In this document: piece by piece, positions 46,207-58,104 of the stretch
Numbering within the stretch: the first letter of the stretch is position 1
How the letters are laid out: each line of letters opens with the position of its first letter
Source of the DNA: Beaufortia kweichowensis
Lineage: Eukaryota; Chordata; Actinopteri; Cypriniformes; Gastromyzontidae
Reading direction: 5' to 3'
DNA length: 64,000 nucleotides
NCBI GenBank assembly: GCA_019155185.1
Contig: CM032817.1
Location: 13,182,472-13,246,471, forward strand
The notes under the pieces: model-generated
Database searches by the model: none
Told to the model about the DNA's origin: nothing
The model's input: the letters and a program-made list of their open reading frames with translations, nothing else
Made by a program: the position numbers and the translations under genes

Positions 46207-48330
46207 CAACTCTGAGTTTGTTCATACGCAGTATCCCAGCATGCACTGCAGTTATGTGGTTACTGTTATTAAAAAGGATTACTGCTTCAGTAGTTGTTGT
46301 TGTCATTGGTGTTTGTTGTATTTAGAGTTGTTCAATGAATGATGTTTGCTGACAGTCATTATGATTGAAGTTTGTGTGTTCAGTAATGGGATCTAAGTGT
46401 ATGATGCAGTGTTGCTCCTAGCGTCTTAAGCTTTGAAGGTTTCTCAAAGTCTGATTTCTTCACAGAGTGTCACTGAGAAACAGAGCGAAATGGTGAAGGA
46501 GGAGACAAGTAAGGACGAAGAAAAGAGAACGATGACTTCATCTGATGACAACAGACTCGTGTTTTCAGTAGCAGAGCCGTTGTTAGTTAAAGAGGCATCT
46601 GCCCTCCAACACCGGCGACTGAGATCAGAGGCCTGCCGTCGATGAGAGAACCAGTGATGGTTAACACGGCCCCTCCATCCTCGACTCTACGAGCTGGAGA
46701 GACCAGACCCACGATCAGACCCCTGCCATCGGTGGAAGAACCAATGAGAGTTGACTGGACCTCTCACGCGCCGAGACCATCAGCTGCTGTGATCAGACCC
46801 CTGCCATCGGTGGGAGAACCAGTGAGAGTTTACAGGACCTCTCGACACTCGAGACGAGCTGCTGTCGAGATCAGACCCCTGCCATCGGTGGAAGAACCAT
46901 CACTGTCTGACAGGATCTTTCAGATGATACCACGAGCTGACGGAATCGAAACACTGCCATCGGTGGTAGAACCAATACTGGTTCAGGAAAACCCAACGTT
47001 AGCAACAGGTGAGATCAGTGTGAAGAAAAGTGTCTGCTAAATGATTGAATGTGAAGTTATATCTCTGACACGTTCTCTGTCTCTTCAATCCTCAGTGGAA
47101 CAGAAACCGGTGATTCAAGTGAATTCTCTCAGCCAAATTCCTTCGCGTGCTGAAGTAAAGCCACAGCCAGTTACCTCACTGTTTGAATCGGCTCAACAAC
47201 TCGTCCTGATGGACATTGACATCGAAAATGAGTATGTGGAGTACACAGGGAGGACCATCTCATCCGATGAAATGAAGAACAAAGAGCAAAACCGCACGAG
47301 TTCGAGATGAAGCCAAAAAGAGGAGCGGTCTGCTTGCTCTTCTGGACTGGGCTGAGAAAACGGTCAGCAAAAAGAAGGAAAAGAGACAAAGGAAAGAGAA
47401 TGAGAAACTGCAGAGACGGTTGCTGCATCATCGATACCGAACTGATCCCAAACTGAAGCATTTGATCATCAACAGGCACAACTCCAACTCCTTCTCTAAT
47501 GTACATTAGTCACACACTGCTTGAATGTTTCAAACCTCCTCCCCTGTAAATAAATACATATTTTATTGAAAGCATAATACAGACTGTGTGTGTTTTATTG
47601 CGATTACTATTTATTACAGGAATTTGTTTACAGGTATGTAAGGTAACGCATTGGACTACTGGGTTATTCAGCAAGTCGTCATATTGCCTAAATTAAGCTT
47701 TTAATGATATTAATGAGCAAACAATCAATTAAATGTACAACAAAAATAAAACACTATTACAGTAGACCCTATGAAGAATCTGCACTTCGTGTTACCTTTT
47801 TCTATAGACATTAAATCAGAGACAATCCAACATGTATTCATCTGTTTAAAAATGTATTTATTATTTGTTCGTTTAAATTGGAACCCTGTGATAATTTCCC
47901 CAAGCTCTTACACTCACTGTATTTGTTCAAATGGATGTTATTCTTTCAGTTGATTTCTACGACTTTGCTGTAATGACTGTTTATAGTCACAAGATGGTGA
48001 TAATGGCTTAAAAATGTGCTTAATGGTTTTTTAATTATTGATAATACTTCATTTAATAATGATAATCAGTGATGATTATTTTATCATTTACCATTGTCAT
48101 TTATTCATTTGAGTTTGATTTATTTTACTAGCAAATGTGTGCCAAATAAAAATATGTTGTACTATTCTCTGCTAAATTAAACCATTCATTTAAAAAACAA
48201 CGACAACAATAATCAATGTATGTCTTTAGTGACCGTGTACAAGACTTTCTGTATTTGCAGCATTGTTTAAGAGCCCAGATGAATAAAAATAAAACTCTCT
48301 TTGCGTTTATATAATTAAAGGCCGCACATC
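46207..48330 (+). repeat. Unit B copy 1 (5'-truncated)
   Basis: Begins inside intron 2 at CAACTCTGAGTTTGTTCATA, directly against the U2 fragment. Runs to the normal unit end GGCCGCACATC. Confidence 0.95.
46466..47509 (+). pseudogene. B gene copy 1 (exons 3-4 only)
   Basis: Exon 3 46466-47008, exon 4 47096-47509 (TAG). Exon 3 is broken near its start by one missing C (TCTGCCCTCC at about 46600). From 46642 on it is the only copy in which all five LPS-x-EP repeats stay in one frame to the donor, because it keeps CTCACGCGCCGAGACC. Exon 4 has the short CGCACGAG form and so shifts frame. There is no promoter, exon 1 or exon 2. Confidence 0.8.
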
Positions 48331-48701
48331 ATTCTGTGTCATCCGGGTACATTCGTGAACAGGCGCATGTCGCCGATACGCTTACGCCACCGCCATATTA
48401 GACCAGGAAAAATTGCCTTTAAACACGTTAAAACAAGTAAACGGGAAATTTATAGATATTTAAAGTTCAACATAATAAATATAAATTATATACATTTATT
48501 CTGTCTAAGTATTTGTTTCTCAAATATGAGGTAACGTTGCTTTTTAGCGTTTAAATACTTCAACCTATGAATGTTTAATGTGCAGGGGCATTAGGAGTGT
48601 TTCCTAAAATGTTTGGGAAACAAAAGCTGTGTTTGATACGACTGCTGGTCCGTCAGTACAACATTTCATCAGCGCATTTCACGTTTAAGCCCGTCAGACG
48701 A

Positions 48702-48742
48702 TGACGTCACCGCGTTGCGTGATTGAAAGTCTCCATAGCAAC
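48702..48742 (+). promoter_or_regulatory. CRE and X-box-like pair, B gene copy 2
   Basis: TGACGTCA at 48702-48709 and GTCTCCATAGCAAC at 48729-48742, upstream of the start codon. Described at copy 3. Confidence 0.65.
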
Positions 48743-48880
48743 GGGTGTTGTCAATTGGTAGCTTCTGTTGTGCGGTTGTACAAAGAGACGCGCTCGAAAG
48801 AGACTATTTCTGCGAACAATTTACGAAGATTTACAAAGACAAGTGAATTGACATTTGCTTGTAGCATTCAGTGTTTGATT

Positions 48881-50763
48881 ATGACACCGTTTAGAAGTGT
48901 GATGGAGTCGCTTCGGCGCTTTGTTCTCTGCTTGTCCACGAAGACAGAGCAGTTTACCGAACAAGAACGGAGCGAAACTGATCAGACTGATCGATCTGAG
49001 GAATCATTAACAGGGCCAGAGGTGATTCAAGAGCACACAAATACTGTCTTTAACAAACAAGTAAACATTACTCACTCAGTCAATGTGTAAAAAGTTGACC
49101 TCGGTAATGCTTTTGTGTTACCATCACTTCATTAAACTTCGTGAACAAGTTTGCAGATTTTAAAGTTTTGCCAACTACAAATGAATACACTGCTTATCCA
49201 TTGCAAGGCAATCAATTTCCAAACATTTTCTAAGTCAACTTATCCATTTTACAGTGCAAGAGATACAGCCAAGTACTGGACGAGCATCTCGCTGGAGCAG
49301 GAGGAGAGACGGAAAAAGAGAGGTTGTTAAAAATATCTTAGAGAAAGTGTTTTATAATTTCTCTGAGCTATTTGAATAAGGTGAGACATCTAGAATCTTG
49401 ATTAGAGTGAACATTTAAGACCATTAGTCCTGCCATCTGAACATTTAAACCTGAGAGAGCAACTCTGAGTTTGTTCATACGCAGTATCCCAGCATGCACT
49501 GCAGTTATGTGGTTACTGTTATTAAAAAGGATTACTGCTTCAGTAGTTGTTGTTGTCATTGGTGTTTGTTGTATTTAGAGTTGTTCAATGAATGATGTTT
49601 GCTGACAGTCATTATGATTGAAGTTTGTGTGTTCAGTAATGGGATCTAAGTGTATGATGCAGTGTTGCTCCTAGCGTCTTAAGCTTTGAAGGTTTCTCAA
49701 AGTCTGATTTCTTCACAGAGTGTCACTGAGAAACAGAGCGAAATGGTGAAGGAGGAGACAAGTAAGGACGAAGAAAAGAGAACGATGACTTCATCTGATG
49801 ACAACAGACTCGTGTTTTCAGTAGCAGAGCCGTTGTTAGTTAAAGAGGCATCTGCCCCTCCAACACCGGCGACTGAGATCAGAGGCCTGCCGTCGATGAG
49901 AGAACCAGTGATGGTTAACCACGGCCCCTCCATCCTCGACTCTACGAGCTGGAGAGACCAGACCCACGATCAGACCCCTGCCATCGGTGGAAGAACCAAT
50001 GAGAGTTGACTGGACCTCTCAACGCCGAGACCATCAGCTGCTGTGATCAGACCCCTGCCATCGGTGGGAGAACCAGTGAGAGTTTACAGGACCTCTCGAC
50101 ACTCGAGACGAGCTGCTGTCGAGATCAGACCCTGCCATCGGTGGAAGAACCATCACTGTCTGACAGGATCTTTCAGATGATACCACGAGCTGACGGAATC
50201 GAAACACTGCCATCGGTGGTAGAACCAATACTGGTTCAGGAAAACCCAACGTTAGCAACAGGTGAGATCAGTGTGAAGAAAAGTGTCTGCTAAATGATTG
50301 AATGTGAAGTTATATCTCTGACACGTTCTCTGTCTCTTCAATCCTCAGTGGAACAGAAACCGGTGATTCAAGTGAATTCTCTCAGCCAAATTCCTTGGCG
50401 TGCTGAAGTAAAGCCACAGCCAGTTACCTCACTGTTTGAATCGGCTCAACAACTCGTCCTGATGGACATTGACATCGAAAATGAGTATGTGGAGTACACA
50501 GGGAGGACCATCTCATCCGATGAAATGAAGAACAAAGAGCAAAACCGCGACGAGTTCGAGATGAAGCCAAAAAGAGGAGCGGTCTGCTTGCTCTTCTGGA
50601 CTGGGCTGAGAAAACGGTCAGCAAAAAGAAGGAAAAGAGACAAAGGAAAGAGAATGAGAAACTGCAGAGACGGTTGCTGCATCATCGATACCGAACTGAT
50701 CCCAAACTGAAGCATTTGATCATCAACAGGCACAACTCCAACTCCTTCTCTAATGTACATTAG
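48881..50763 (+). CDS. B gene copy 2 (unknown protein, frame-broken as assembled)
   Basis: Exon 1 48881-49021 (47 codons, MTPFRSVMESLRRF...), exon 2 49255-49380 (126 nt), exon 3 49719-50261, exon 4 50349-50763 (TAG). Breaks as assembled: an extra C in GTTAACCACGG (about 49916-49926), a shortened CTCAACGCCGAG (about 50018-50029), a lost C in CAGACCCTGCC (about 50127), and CGCGACGAG in exon 4. Each break is at a homopolymer or CpG-rich site where other copies read through. Exon 2 here has five A residues (GGAAAAAGAGAGG), which makes it 126 nt but opens neither frame fully. The product and family are described at copy 3. Confidence 0.6.
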
Positions 50764-51636
50764 TCACACACTGCTTGAATGTTTCAAACCTCCTCCCTGT
50801 AAATAAATACATATTTTATTGAAAGCATAATACAGACCTGTGTGTGTTTTTATTGCGATTACTATTTATTACAGGAATTTGTTTACAGGTATGTAAGGTA
50901 ACGCATTGGACTACTGGGTTATTCAGCAAGTCGTCATATTGCCTAAATTAAGCTTTTAATGATATTAATGAGCAAACAATCAATTAAATGTACAACAAAA
51001 AATAAAACACTATTACAGTAGACCCTATGAATAATCTGCACTTCGTGTTACCTTTTTCTATAGACATTAAATCAGAGACAATCCAACATGTATTCATCTG
51101 TTTAAAAATGTATTTATTATTTGTTCGTTTAAATTGGAACCCTGTGATAATTTCCCCAAGCTCTTACACTCACTGTATTTGTTCAAATGGATGTTATTCT
51201 TTCAGTTGATTTCTACGACTTTGCTGTAATGACTGTTTATAGTCACAAGATGGTGATAATGGCTTAAAATGTGCTTAATGGTTTTTAATTATTGATAATA
51301 CTTCATTTAATAATGATAATCAGTGATGATTATTTTATCATTTACCATTGTCATTTATTCATTTGAGTTTGATTTATTTTACTAGCAAATGTGTGCCAAA
51401 TAAAAATATGTTGTACTATTATTCTCTGCTAAATTAAACCATTCATTTAAAAACAACGACAACAATAATCAATGTATGTCTTTAGTGACCGTGTACAAGA
51501 CTTTCTGTATTTGCAGCATTGTTTAAGAGCTCAGATGAATAAAAATAAAACTCTCTTTGCGTTTATATAATTAAAGGCCGCACATCATTCTGTGTCATCC
51601 GGGTACATTCGTGAACAGGCGCATGTCGCCGACACG

Positions 51637-51660
51637 CTTTACGTCACCGCCATATTAGAC
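51637..51660 (+). promoter_or_regulatory. Upstream CRE-like and YY1-like motifs of unit B
   Basis: TTTACGTCACCGCCATATTA near the unit start. Conserved in B4; B2 has the variant CTTACGCCACCGCCATATT. Confidence 0.4.
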
Positions 51661-51957
51661 CAGGAAAAATTGCCTTTTAAACACGTTAAAACAAGTAAAC
51701 GGGAAATTTATAGATATTTAAAGTTCAACATAATAAATATAAATTATATACATTTATTCTGTCTAAGTATTTGTTTCTCAAATATGAGGTACGTTGCTTT
51801 TTAGCGTTTAAATACTTCAACCTATGAATGTTTAATGTGCAGGGGCATTAGGAGTGTTTCCTAAAATGTTTGGGAAACAAAAGCTGTGTTTGATACGACT
51901 GCTGGTCCGTCAGTACAACATTTCATCAGCGCATTTCACGTTTCGCCCGTCAGACGA

Positions 51958-51998
51958 TGACGTCACCGCGTTGCGTGATTGAAAGTCTCCATAGCAAC
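51958..51998 (+). promoter_or_regulatory. CRE and RFX X-box-like pair, B gene copy 3
   Basis: TGACGTCA (51958-51965) is a perfect palindromic CRE. GTCTCCATAGCAAC (51985-51998) fits the RFX X-box pattern GTNRCCN0-3RGYAAC except for one position. They lie 140-180 bp before the presumed start codon. CRE plus X-box promoters are typical of ciliary or testis-expressed genes. That link is inference. Confidence 0.6.
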
Positions 51999-52136
51999 GG
52001 GTGTTGTCAATTGGTAGCTTCTGTTGTGCGGTTGTACAAAGACACGCGCTCGAAAGAGACTATTTCTGCGAACAATTTACGAAGATTTACAAAGACAAGT
52101 GAATTGACATTTGCTTGTAGCATTCAGTGTTTGATT

Positions 52137-54021
52137 ATGACACCGTTTAGAAGTGTGATGGAGTCGCTTCGGCGCTTTGTTCTCTGCTTGTCCACGAAGA
52201 CAGAGCAGTTTACCGAACAAGAACGGAGCGAAACTGATCAGACTGATCGATCTGAGGAATCATTAACAGGGCCAGAGGTGATTCAAGAGCACACAAATAC
52301 TGTCTTTAACAAACAAGTAAACATTACTCACTCAGTCAATGTGTAAAAAGTTGACCTCGGTAATGCTTTTGTGTTACCATCACTTCATTAAACTTCGTGA
52401 ACAAGTTTGCAGATTTTAAAGTTTTGCCAACTACAAATGAATACACTGCTTATCCATTGCAAGGCAATCAATTTCCAAACATTTTCTAAGTCAACTTATC
52501 CATTTTACAGTGCAAGAGATACAGCCAAGTACTGGACGAGCATCTCGCTGGAGCAGGAGGAGAGACGGAAAAAAGAGGTTGTTAAAAATATCTTAGAGAA
52601 AGTGTTTTATAATTTCTCTGAGCTATTTGAATAAGGTGAGACATCTAGAATCTTGATTAGAGTGAACATTTAAGACCATTAGTCCTGCCATCTGAACATT
52701 TAAACCTGAGAGAGCAACTCTGAGTTTGTTCATACGCAGTATCCCAGCATGCACTGCAGTTATGTGGTTACTGTTATTAAAAAGGATTACTGCTTCAGTA
52801 GTTGTTGTTGTCATTGGTGTTTGTTGTATTTAGAGTTGTTCAATGAATGATGTTTGCTGACAGTCATTATGATTGAAGTTTGTGTGTTCAGTAATGGGAT
52901 CTAAGTGTATGATGCAGTGTTGCTCCTAGCGTCTTAAGCTTTGAAGGTTTCTCAAAGTCTGATTTCTTCACAGAGTGTCACTGAGAAACAGAGCGAAATG
53001 GTGAAGGAGGAGACAAGTAAGGACGAAGAAAAGAGAACGATGACTTCATCTGATGACAACAGACTCGTGTTTTCAGTAGCAGAGCCGTTGTTAGTTAAAG
53101 AGGCATCTGCCCCTCCAACACCGGCGACTGAGATCAGAGGCCTGCCGTCGATGAGAGAACCAGTGATGGTTAACACGGCCCCTCCATCCTCGACTCTACG
53201 AGCTGGAGAGACCAGACCCACGATCAGACCCCTGCCATCGGTGGAAGAACCAATGAGAGTTGACTGGACCTCTCACGCTCGAGACCATCAGCTGCTGTGA
53301 TCAGACCCCTGCCATCGGTGGGAGAACCAGTGAGAGTTTACAGGACCTCTCGACACTCGAGACGAGCTGCTGTCGAGATCAGACCCCTGCCATCGGTGGA
53401 AGAACCATCACTGTCTGACAGGATCTTTCAGATGATACCACGAGCTGACGGAATCGAAACACTGCCATCGGTGGTAGAACCAATACTGGTTCAGGAAAAC
53501 CCAACGTTAGCAACAGGTGAGATCAGTGTGAAGAAAAGTGTCTGCTAAATGATTGAATGTGAAGTTATATCTCTGACACGTTCTCTGTCTCTTCAATCCT
53601 CAGTGGAACAGAAACCGGTGATTCAAGTGAATTCTCTCAGCCAAATTCCTTGGCGTGCTGAAGTAAAGCCACAGCCAGTTACCTCACTGTTTGAATCGGC
53701 TCAACAACTCGTCCTGATGGACATTGACATCGAAAATGAGTATGTGGAGTACACAGGGAGGACCATCTCATCCGATGAAATGAAGAACAAAGAGCAAAAC
53801 CGCATACGAGTTCGAGATGAAGCCAAAAAGAGGAGCGGTCTGCTTGCTCTTCTGGACTGGGCTGAGAAAACGGTCAGCAAAAAGAAGGAAAAGAGACAAA
53901 GGAAAGAGAATGAGAAACTGCAGAGAGACGGTTGCTGCATCATCGATACCGAACTGATCCCAAACTGAAGCATTTGATCATCAACAGGCACAACTCCAAC
54001 TCCTTCTCTAATGTACATTAG
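52137..54021 (+). CDS. B gene copy 3, best-preserved copy: unknown repeat and coiled-coil protein
   Basis: Exon 1 52137-52277 (47 codons, phase 0 end at GAG|GTGATT), exon 2 52511-52635, exon 3 52974-53516, exon 4 53604-54021 (TAG). AATAAA is at 54061. Joining exons 1, 3 and 4 keeps phase 0 then phase 1. The expected protein is about 366 residues: a Glu/Thr-rich acidic N-terminus; a middle part with five spaced copies of LPS(M/V)xEP (for example IRPLPSVEEP and IRPLPSVGEP); and a C-terminus with LLALLDWAEKTVSKKKEKRQ and a long Lys/Arg/Glu helix ending NSFSNVH. No signal peptide, membrane segment or known domain is visible. Breaks as assembled: one base missing at CTCACGCTCGAGACC in exon 3 and two extra bases at CAGAGAGACGG in exon 4. 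The start could also be an upstream in-frame ATG at 51957. Function unknown. Confidence 0.7.
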
Positions 54022-55213
54022 TCACACACTGCTTGAATGTTTCAAACCTCCTCCCCTGTAAATAAATACATATTTTATTGAAAGCATAATACAGACCTGT
54101 GTGTGTTTTTATTGCGATTACTATTTATTACAGGAATTTGTTTACAGGTATGTAAGGTAACGCATTGGACTACTGGGTTATTCAGCAAGTCATCATATTG
54201 CCTAAATTAAGCTTTTAATGATATTAATGAGCAAACAATCAATTAAATGTACAACAAAAAATAAAACACTATTACAGTAGACCCTATGAATAATCTGCAC
54301 TTCGTGTTACCTTTTTCTATAGACATTAAATCAGAGACAATCCAACATGTATTCATCTGTTTAAAAATGTATTTATTATTTGTTCGTTTAAATTGGAACC
54401 CTGTGATAATTTCCCCAAGCTCTTACACTCACTGTATTTGTTCAAATGGATGTTATTCTTTCAGTTGATTTCTACGACTTTGCTGTAATGACTGTTTATA
54501 GTCACAAGATGGTGATAATGGCTTAAAATGTGCTTAATGGTTTTTAATTATTGATAATACTTCATTTAATAATGATAATCAGTGATGATTATTTTATCAT
54601 TTACCATTGTCATTTATTCATTTGAGTTTGATTTATTTTACTAGCAAATGTGTGCCAAATAAAAATATGTTGTACTATTCTCTGCTAAATTAAACCATTC
54701 ATTTAAAAACAACGACAACAATAATCAATGTATGTCTTTAGTGACCGTGTACAAGACTTTCTGTATTTGCAGCATTGTTTAAGAGCTCAGATGAATAAAA
54801 ATAAAACTCTCTTTGCGTTTATATAATTAAAGGCCGCACATCATTCTGTGTCATCCGGGTACATTCGTGAACAGGCGCATGTCGCCGATACGCTTTACGT
54901 CACCGCCATATTAGACCAGGAAAAATTGCCTTTTAAACACGTTAAAACAAGTAAACGGAAATTTATAGATATTTAAAGTTCAACATAATAAATATAAATT
55001 ATATACATTTATTCTGTCTAAGTATTTGTTTCTCAAATATGAGGTACGTTGCTTTTTAGCGTTTAAATACTTCAACCTATGAATGTTTAATGTGCAGGGG
55101 CATTAGGAGTGTTTCCTAAAATGTTTGGGAAACAAAAGCTGTGTTTGATACGACTGCTGGTCCGTCAGTACAACATTTCATCAGCGCATTTCACGTTTTA
55201 GCCCGTCAGACGA

Positions 55214-55254
55214 TGACGTCACCGCGTTGCGTGATTGAAAGTCTCCATAGCAAC
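55214..55254 (+). promoter_or_regulatory. CRE and X-box-like pair, B gene copy 4
   Basis: TGACGTCA at 55214-55221 and GTCTCCATAGCAAC at 55241-55254, same spacing as in copy 3. Confidence 0.6.
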
Positions 55255-55392
55255 GGGTGTTGTCAATTGGTAGCTTCTGTTGTGCGGTTGTACAAAGACA
55301 CGCGCTCGAAAGAGACTATTTCTGCGAACAATTTACGAAGATTTACAAAGACAAGTGAATTGACATTTGCTTGTAGCATTCAGTGTTTGATT

Positions 55393-57270
55393 ATGACACC
55401 GTTTAGAAGTGTGATGGAGTCGCTTCGGCGCTTTGTTCTCTGCTTGTCCACGAAGACAGAGCAGTTTACCGAACAAGAACGGAGCGAAACTGATCAGACT
55501 GATCGATCTGAGGAATCATTAACAGGGCCAGAGGTGATTCAAGAGCACACAAATACTGTCTTTAACAAACAAGTAAACATTACTCACTCAGTCAATGTGT
55601 AAAAAGTTGACCTCGGTAATGCTTTTGTGTTACCATCACTTCATTAAACTTCGTGAACAAGTTTGCAGATTTTAAAGTTTTGCCAACTACAAATGAATAC
55701 ACTGCTTATCCATTGCAAGGCAATCAATTTCCAAACATTTTCTAAGTCAACTTATCCATTTTACAGTGCAAGAGATACAGCCAAGTACTGGACGAGCATC
55801 TCGCTGGAGCAGGAGGAGAGACGGAAAAGAGAGGTTGTTAAAAATATCTTAGAGAAAGTGTTTTATAATTTCTCTGAGCTATTTGAATAAGGTGAGACAT
55901 CTAGAATCTTGATTAGAGTGAACATTTAAGACCATTAGTCCTGCCATCTGAACATTTAAACCTGAGAGAGCAACTCTGAGTTTGTTCATACGCAGTATCC
56001 CAGCATGCACTGCAGTTATGTGGTTACTGTTATTAAAAGGATTACTGCTTCAGTAGTTGTTGTTGTCATTGGTGTTTGTTGTATTTAGAGTTGTTCAATG
56101 AATGATGTTTGCTGACAGTCATTATGATTGAAGTTTGTGTGTTCAGTAATGGGATCTAAGTGTATGATGCAGTGTTGCTCCTAGCGTCTTAAGCTTTGAA
56201 GGTTTCTCAAAGTCTGATTTCTTCACAGAGTGTCACTGAGAAACAGAGCGAAATGGTGAAGGAGGAGACAAGTAAGGACGAAGAAAAGAGAACGATGACT
56301 TCATCTGATGACAACAGACTCGTGTTTTCAGTAGCAGAGCCGTTGTTAGTTAAAGAGGCATCTGCCCCTCCAACACCGGCGACTGAGATCAGAGGCCTGC
56401 CGTCGATGAGAGAACCAGTGATGGTTAACACGGCCCCTCCATCCTCGACTCTACGAGCTGGAGAGACCAGACCCACGATCAGACCCCTGCCATCGGTGGA
56501 AGAACCAATGAGAGTTGACTGGACCTCTCACCGCCGAGACCATCAGCTGCTGTGATCAGACCCCTGCCATCGGTGGGAGAACCAGTGAGAGTTTACAGGA
56601 CCTCTCGACACTCGAGGCGAGCTGCTGTCGAGATCAGACCCCTGCCATCGGTGGAAGAACCATCACTGTCTGACAGGATCTTTCAGATGATACCACGAGC
56701 TGACGGAATCGAAACACTGCCATCGGTGGTAGAACCAATACTGGTTCAGGAAAACCCAACGTTAGCAACAGGTGAGATCAGTGTGAAGAAAAGTGTCTGC
56801 TAAATGATTGAATGTGAAGTTATATCTCTGACACGTTCTCTGTCTCTTCAATCCTCAGTGGAACAGAAACCGGTGATTCAAGTGAATTCTCTCAGCCAAA
56901 TTCCTTGGCGTGCTGAAGTAAAGCCACAGCCAGTTACCTCACTGTTTGAATCGGCTCAACAACTCGTCCTGATGGACATTGACATCGAAAATGAGTATGT
57001 GGAGTACACAGGAGGACCATCTCATCCGATGAAATGAAGAACAAAGAGCAAAACCGCACGAGTTCGAGATGAAGCCAAAAAGAGGAGCGGTCTGCTTGCT
57101 CTTCTGGACTGGGCTGAGAAAACGGTCAGCAAAAGAAGGAAAAGAGACAAAGGAAAGAGAATGAGAAACTGCAGAGACGGTTGCTGCATCATCGATACCG
57201 AACTGATCCCAAACTGAAGCATTTGATCATCAACAGGCACAACTCCAACTCCTTCTCTAATGTACATTAG
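55393..57270 (+). CDS. B gene copy 4 (unknown protein, frame-broken as assembled)
   Basis: Exon 1 55393-55533, exon 2 55767-55891 (125 nt), exon 3 56229-56771, exon 4 56859-57270 (TAG). The frame upstream of exon 1 is open from 55141, but the ATG at 55393 is preferred because the X-box and CRE lie inside that longer frame. Breaks as assembled: CTCACCGCCGAG (one base short) in exon 3, and in exon 4 ACAGGAGGACC (one G short), CGCACGAG and GCAAAAGAAGG (one A short). Exon 2 in this copy reads YWTSISLEQEERRKREVVKN then ILEKVFYNFSELFE and a stop just before the donor. The protein is as described at copy 3. Confidence 0.6.
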
Positions 57271-57289
57271 TCACACACTGCTTGAATGT

Positions 57290-58085
57290 TTCAAACCTCC
57301 TCCTCCCTGTAAATAAATACATATTTTATTGAAAGCATAATACAGACTTGTGTGTGTTTTATTGCGATTACTATTTATTACAGGAATTTGTTTACAGGTA
57401 TGTAAGGTAACGCATTGGACTACTGGGTTATTCAGCAAGTCGTCATATTGCCTAAATTAAGCTTTTAATGATATTAATGAGCAAACAATCAATTAAATGT
57501 ACAACAAAAAATAAAACACTATTACAGTAGACCCTATGAATAATCTGCACTTCGTGTTACCTTTTTCTATAGACATTAAATCAGAGACAATCCAACATGT
57601 ATTCATCTGTTTAAAAATGTATTTATTATTTGTTCGTTTAAATTGGAACCCTGTGATAATTTCCCCAAGCTCTTACACTCACTGTATTTGTTCAAATGGA
57701 TGTTATTCTTTCAGTTGATTTCTACGACTTTGCTGTAATGACTGTTTATAGTCACAAGATGGTGATAATGGCTTAAAAATGTGCTTAATGGTTTTTAATT
57801 ATTGATAATACTTCATTTAATAATGATAATCAGTGATGATTATTTTATCATTTACCATTGTCATTTATTCATTTGAGTTTGATTTATTTTACTAGCAAAT
57901 GTGTGCCAAATAAAAATATGTTGTACTATTCTCTGCTAAATTAAACCATTCATTTAAAAACAACGACAACAATAATCAATGTATGTCTTTAGTGACCGTG
58001 TACAAGACTTTCTGTATTTGCAGCATTGTTTAAGAGCTCAGATGAATAAAAATAAAACTCTCTTTGCATTTATATAATTAATAGG
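57290..58085. other. Unit B intergenic tail
   Basis: After the poly(A) signal AATAAA (about 57311) this is AT-rich DNA repeated in all units. A 60-codon frame (57536-57718, starting MNNLHFVLPFSID) is kept in every copy, but only because the units are nearly identical. No family is recognised and no gene is called. Confidence 0.5.
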
Positions 58086-58104
58086 CCGCACATCATCATC
58101 AGGG

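Larger units (their letters stand above)
48331..51586 (+). repeat. Unit B copy 2
   Basis: 3256 bp, full unit, starting ATTCTGTGTCATCCGGGTAC. Includes promoter region, exons 1-4 and an intergenic tail of about 820 bp. Confidence 0.97.
51587..54842 (+). repeat. Unit B copy 3
   Basis: 3256 bp, full unit, same order as copy 2. Confidence 0.97.
54843..58085 (+). repeat. Unit B copy 4, last of the array
   Basis: Full unit. Its end (AATTAATAGGCCGCACATCATCATC) runs into flank F in the same way as B0. Confidence 0.97.

Noticed and set aside
57536..57718. 60-codon frame MNNLHFVLPFSID repeated in all B units
   Set aside because: It lies past the poly(A) signal in AT-rich spacer with no family match. 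Identity between copies reflects recent duplication.
46207..58085. 5S rRNA or other snRNA (U4, U5, U6) within unit B or A
   Set aside because: I looked for their conserved cores and found none. The only snRNA signals are U1 and U2 in the island and in flank F.
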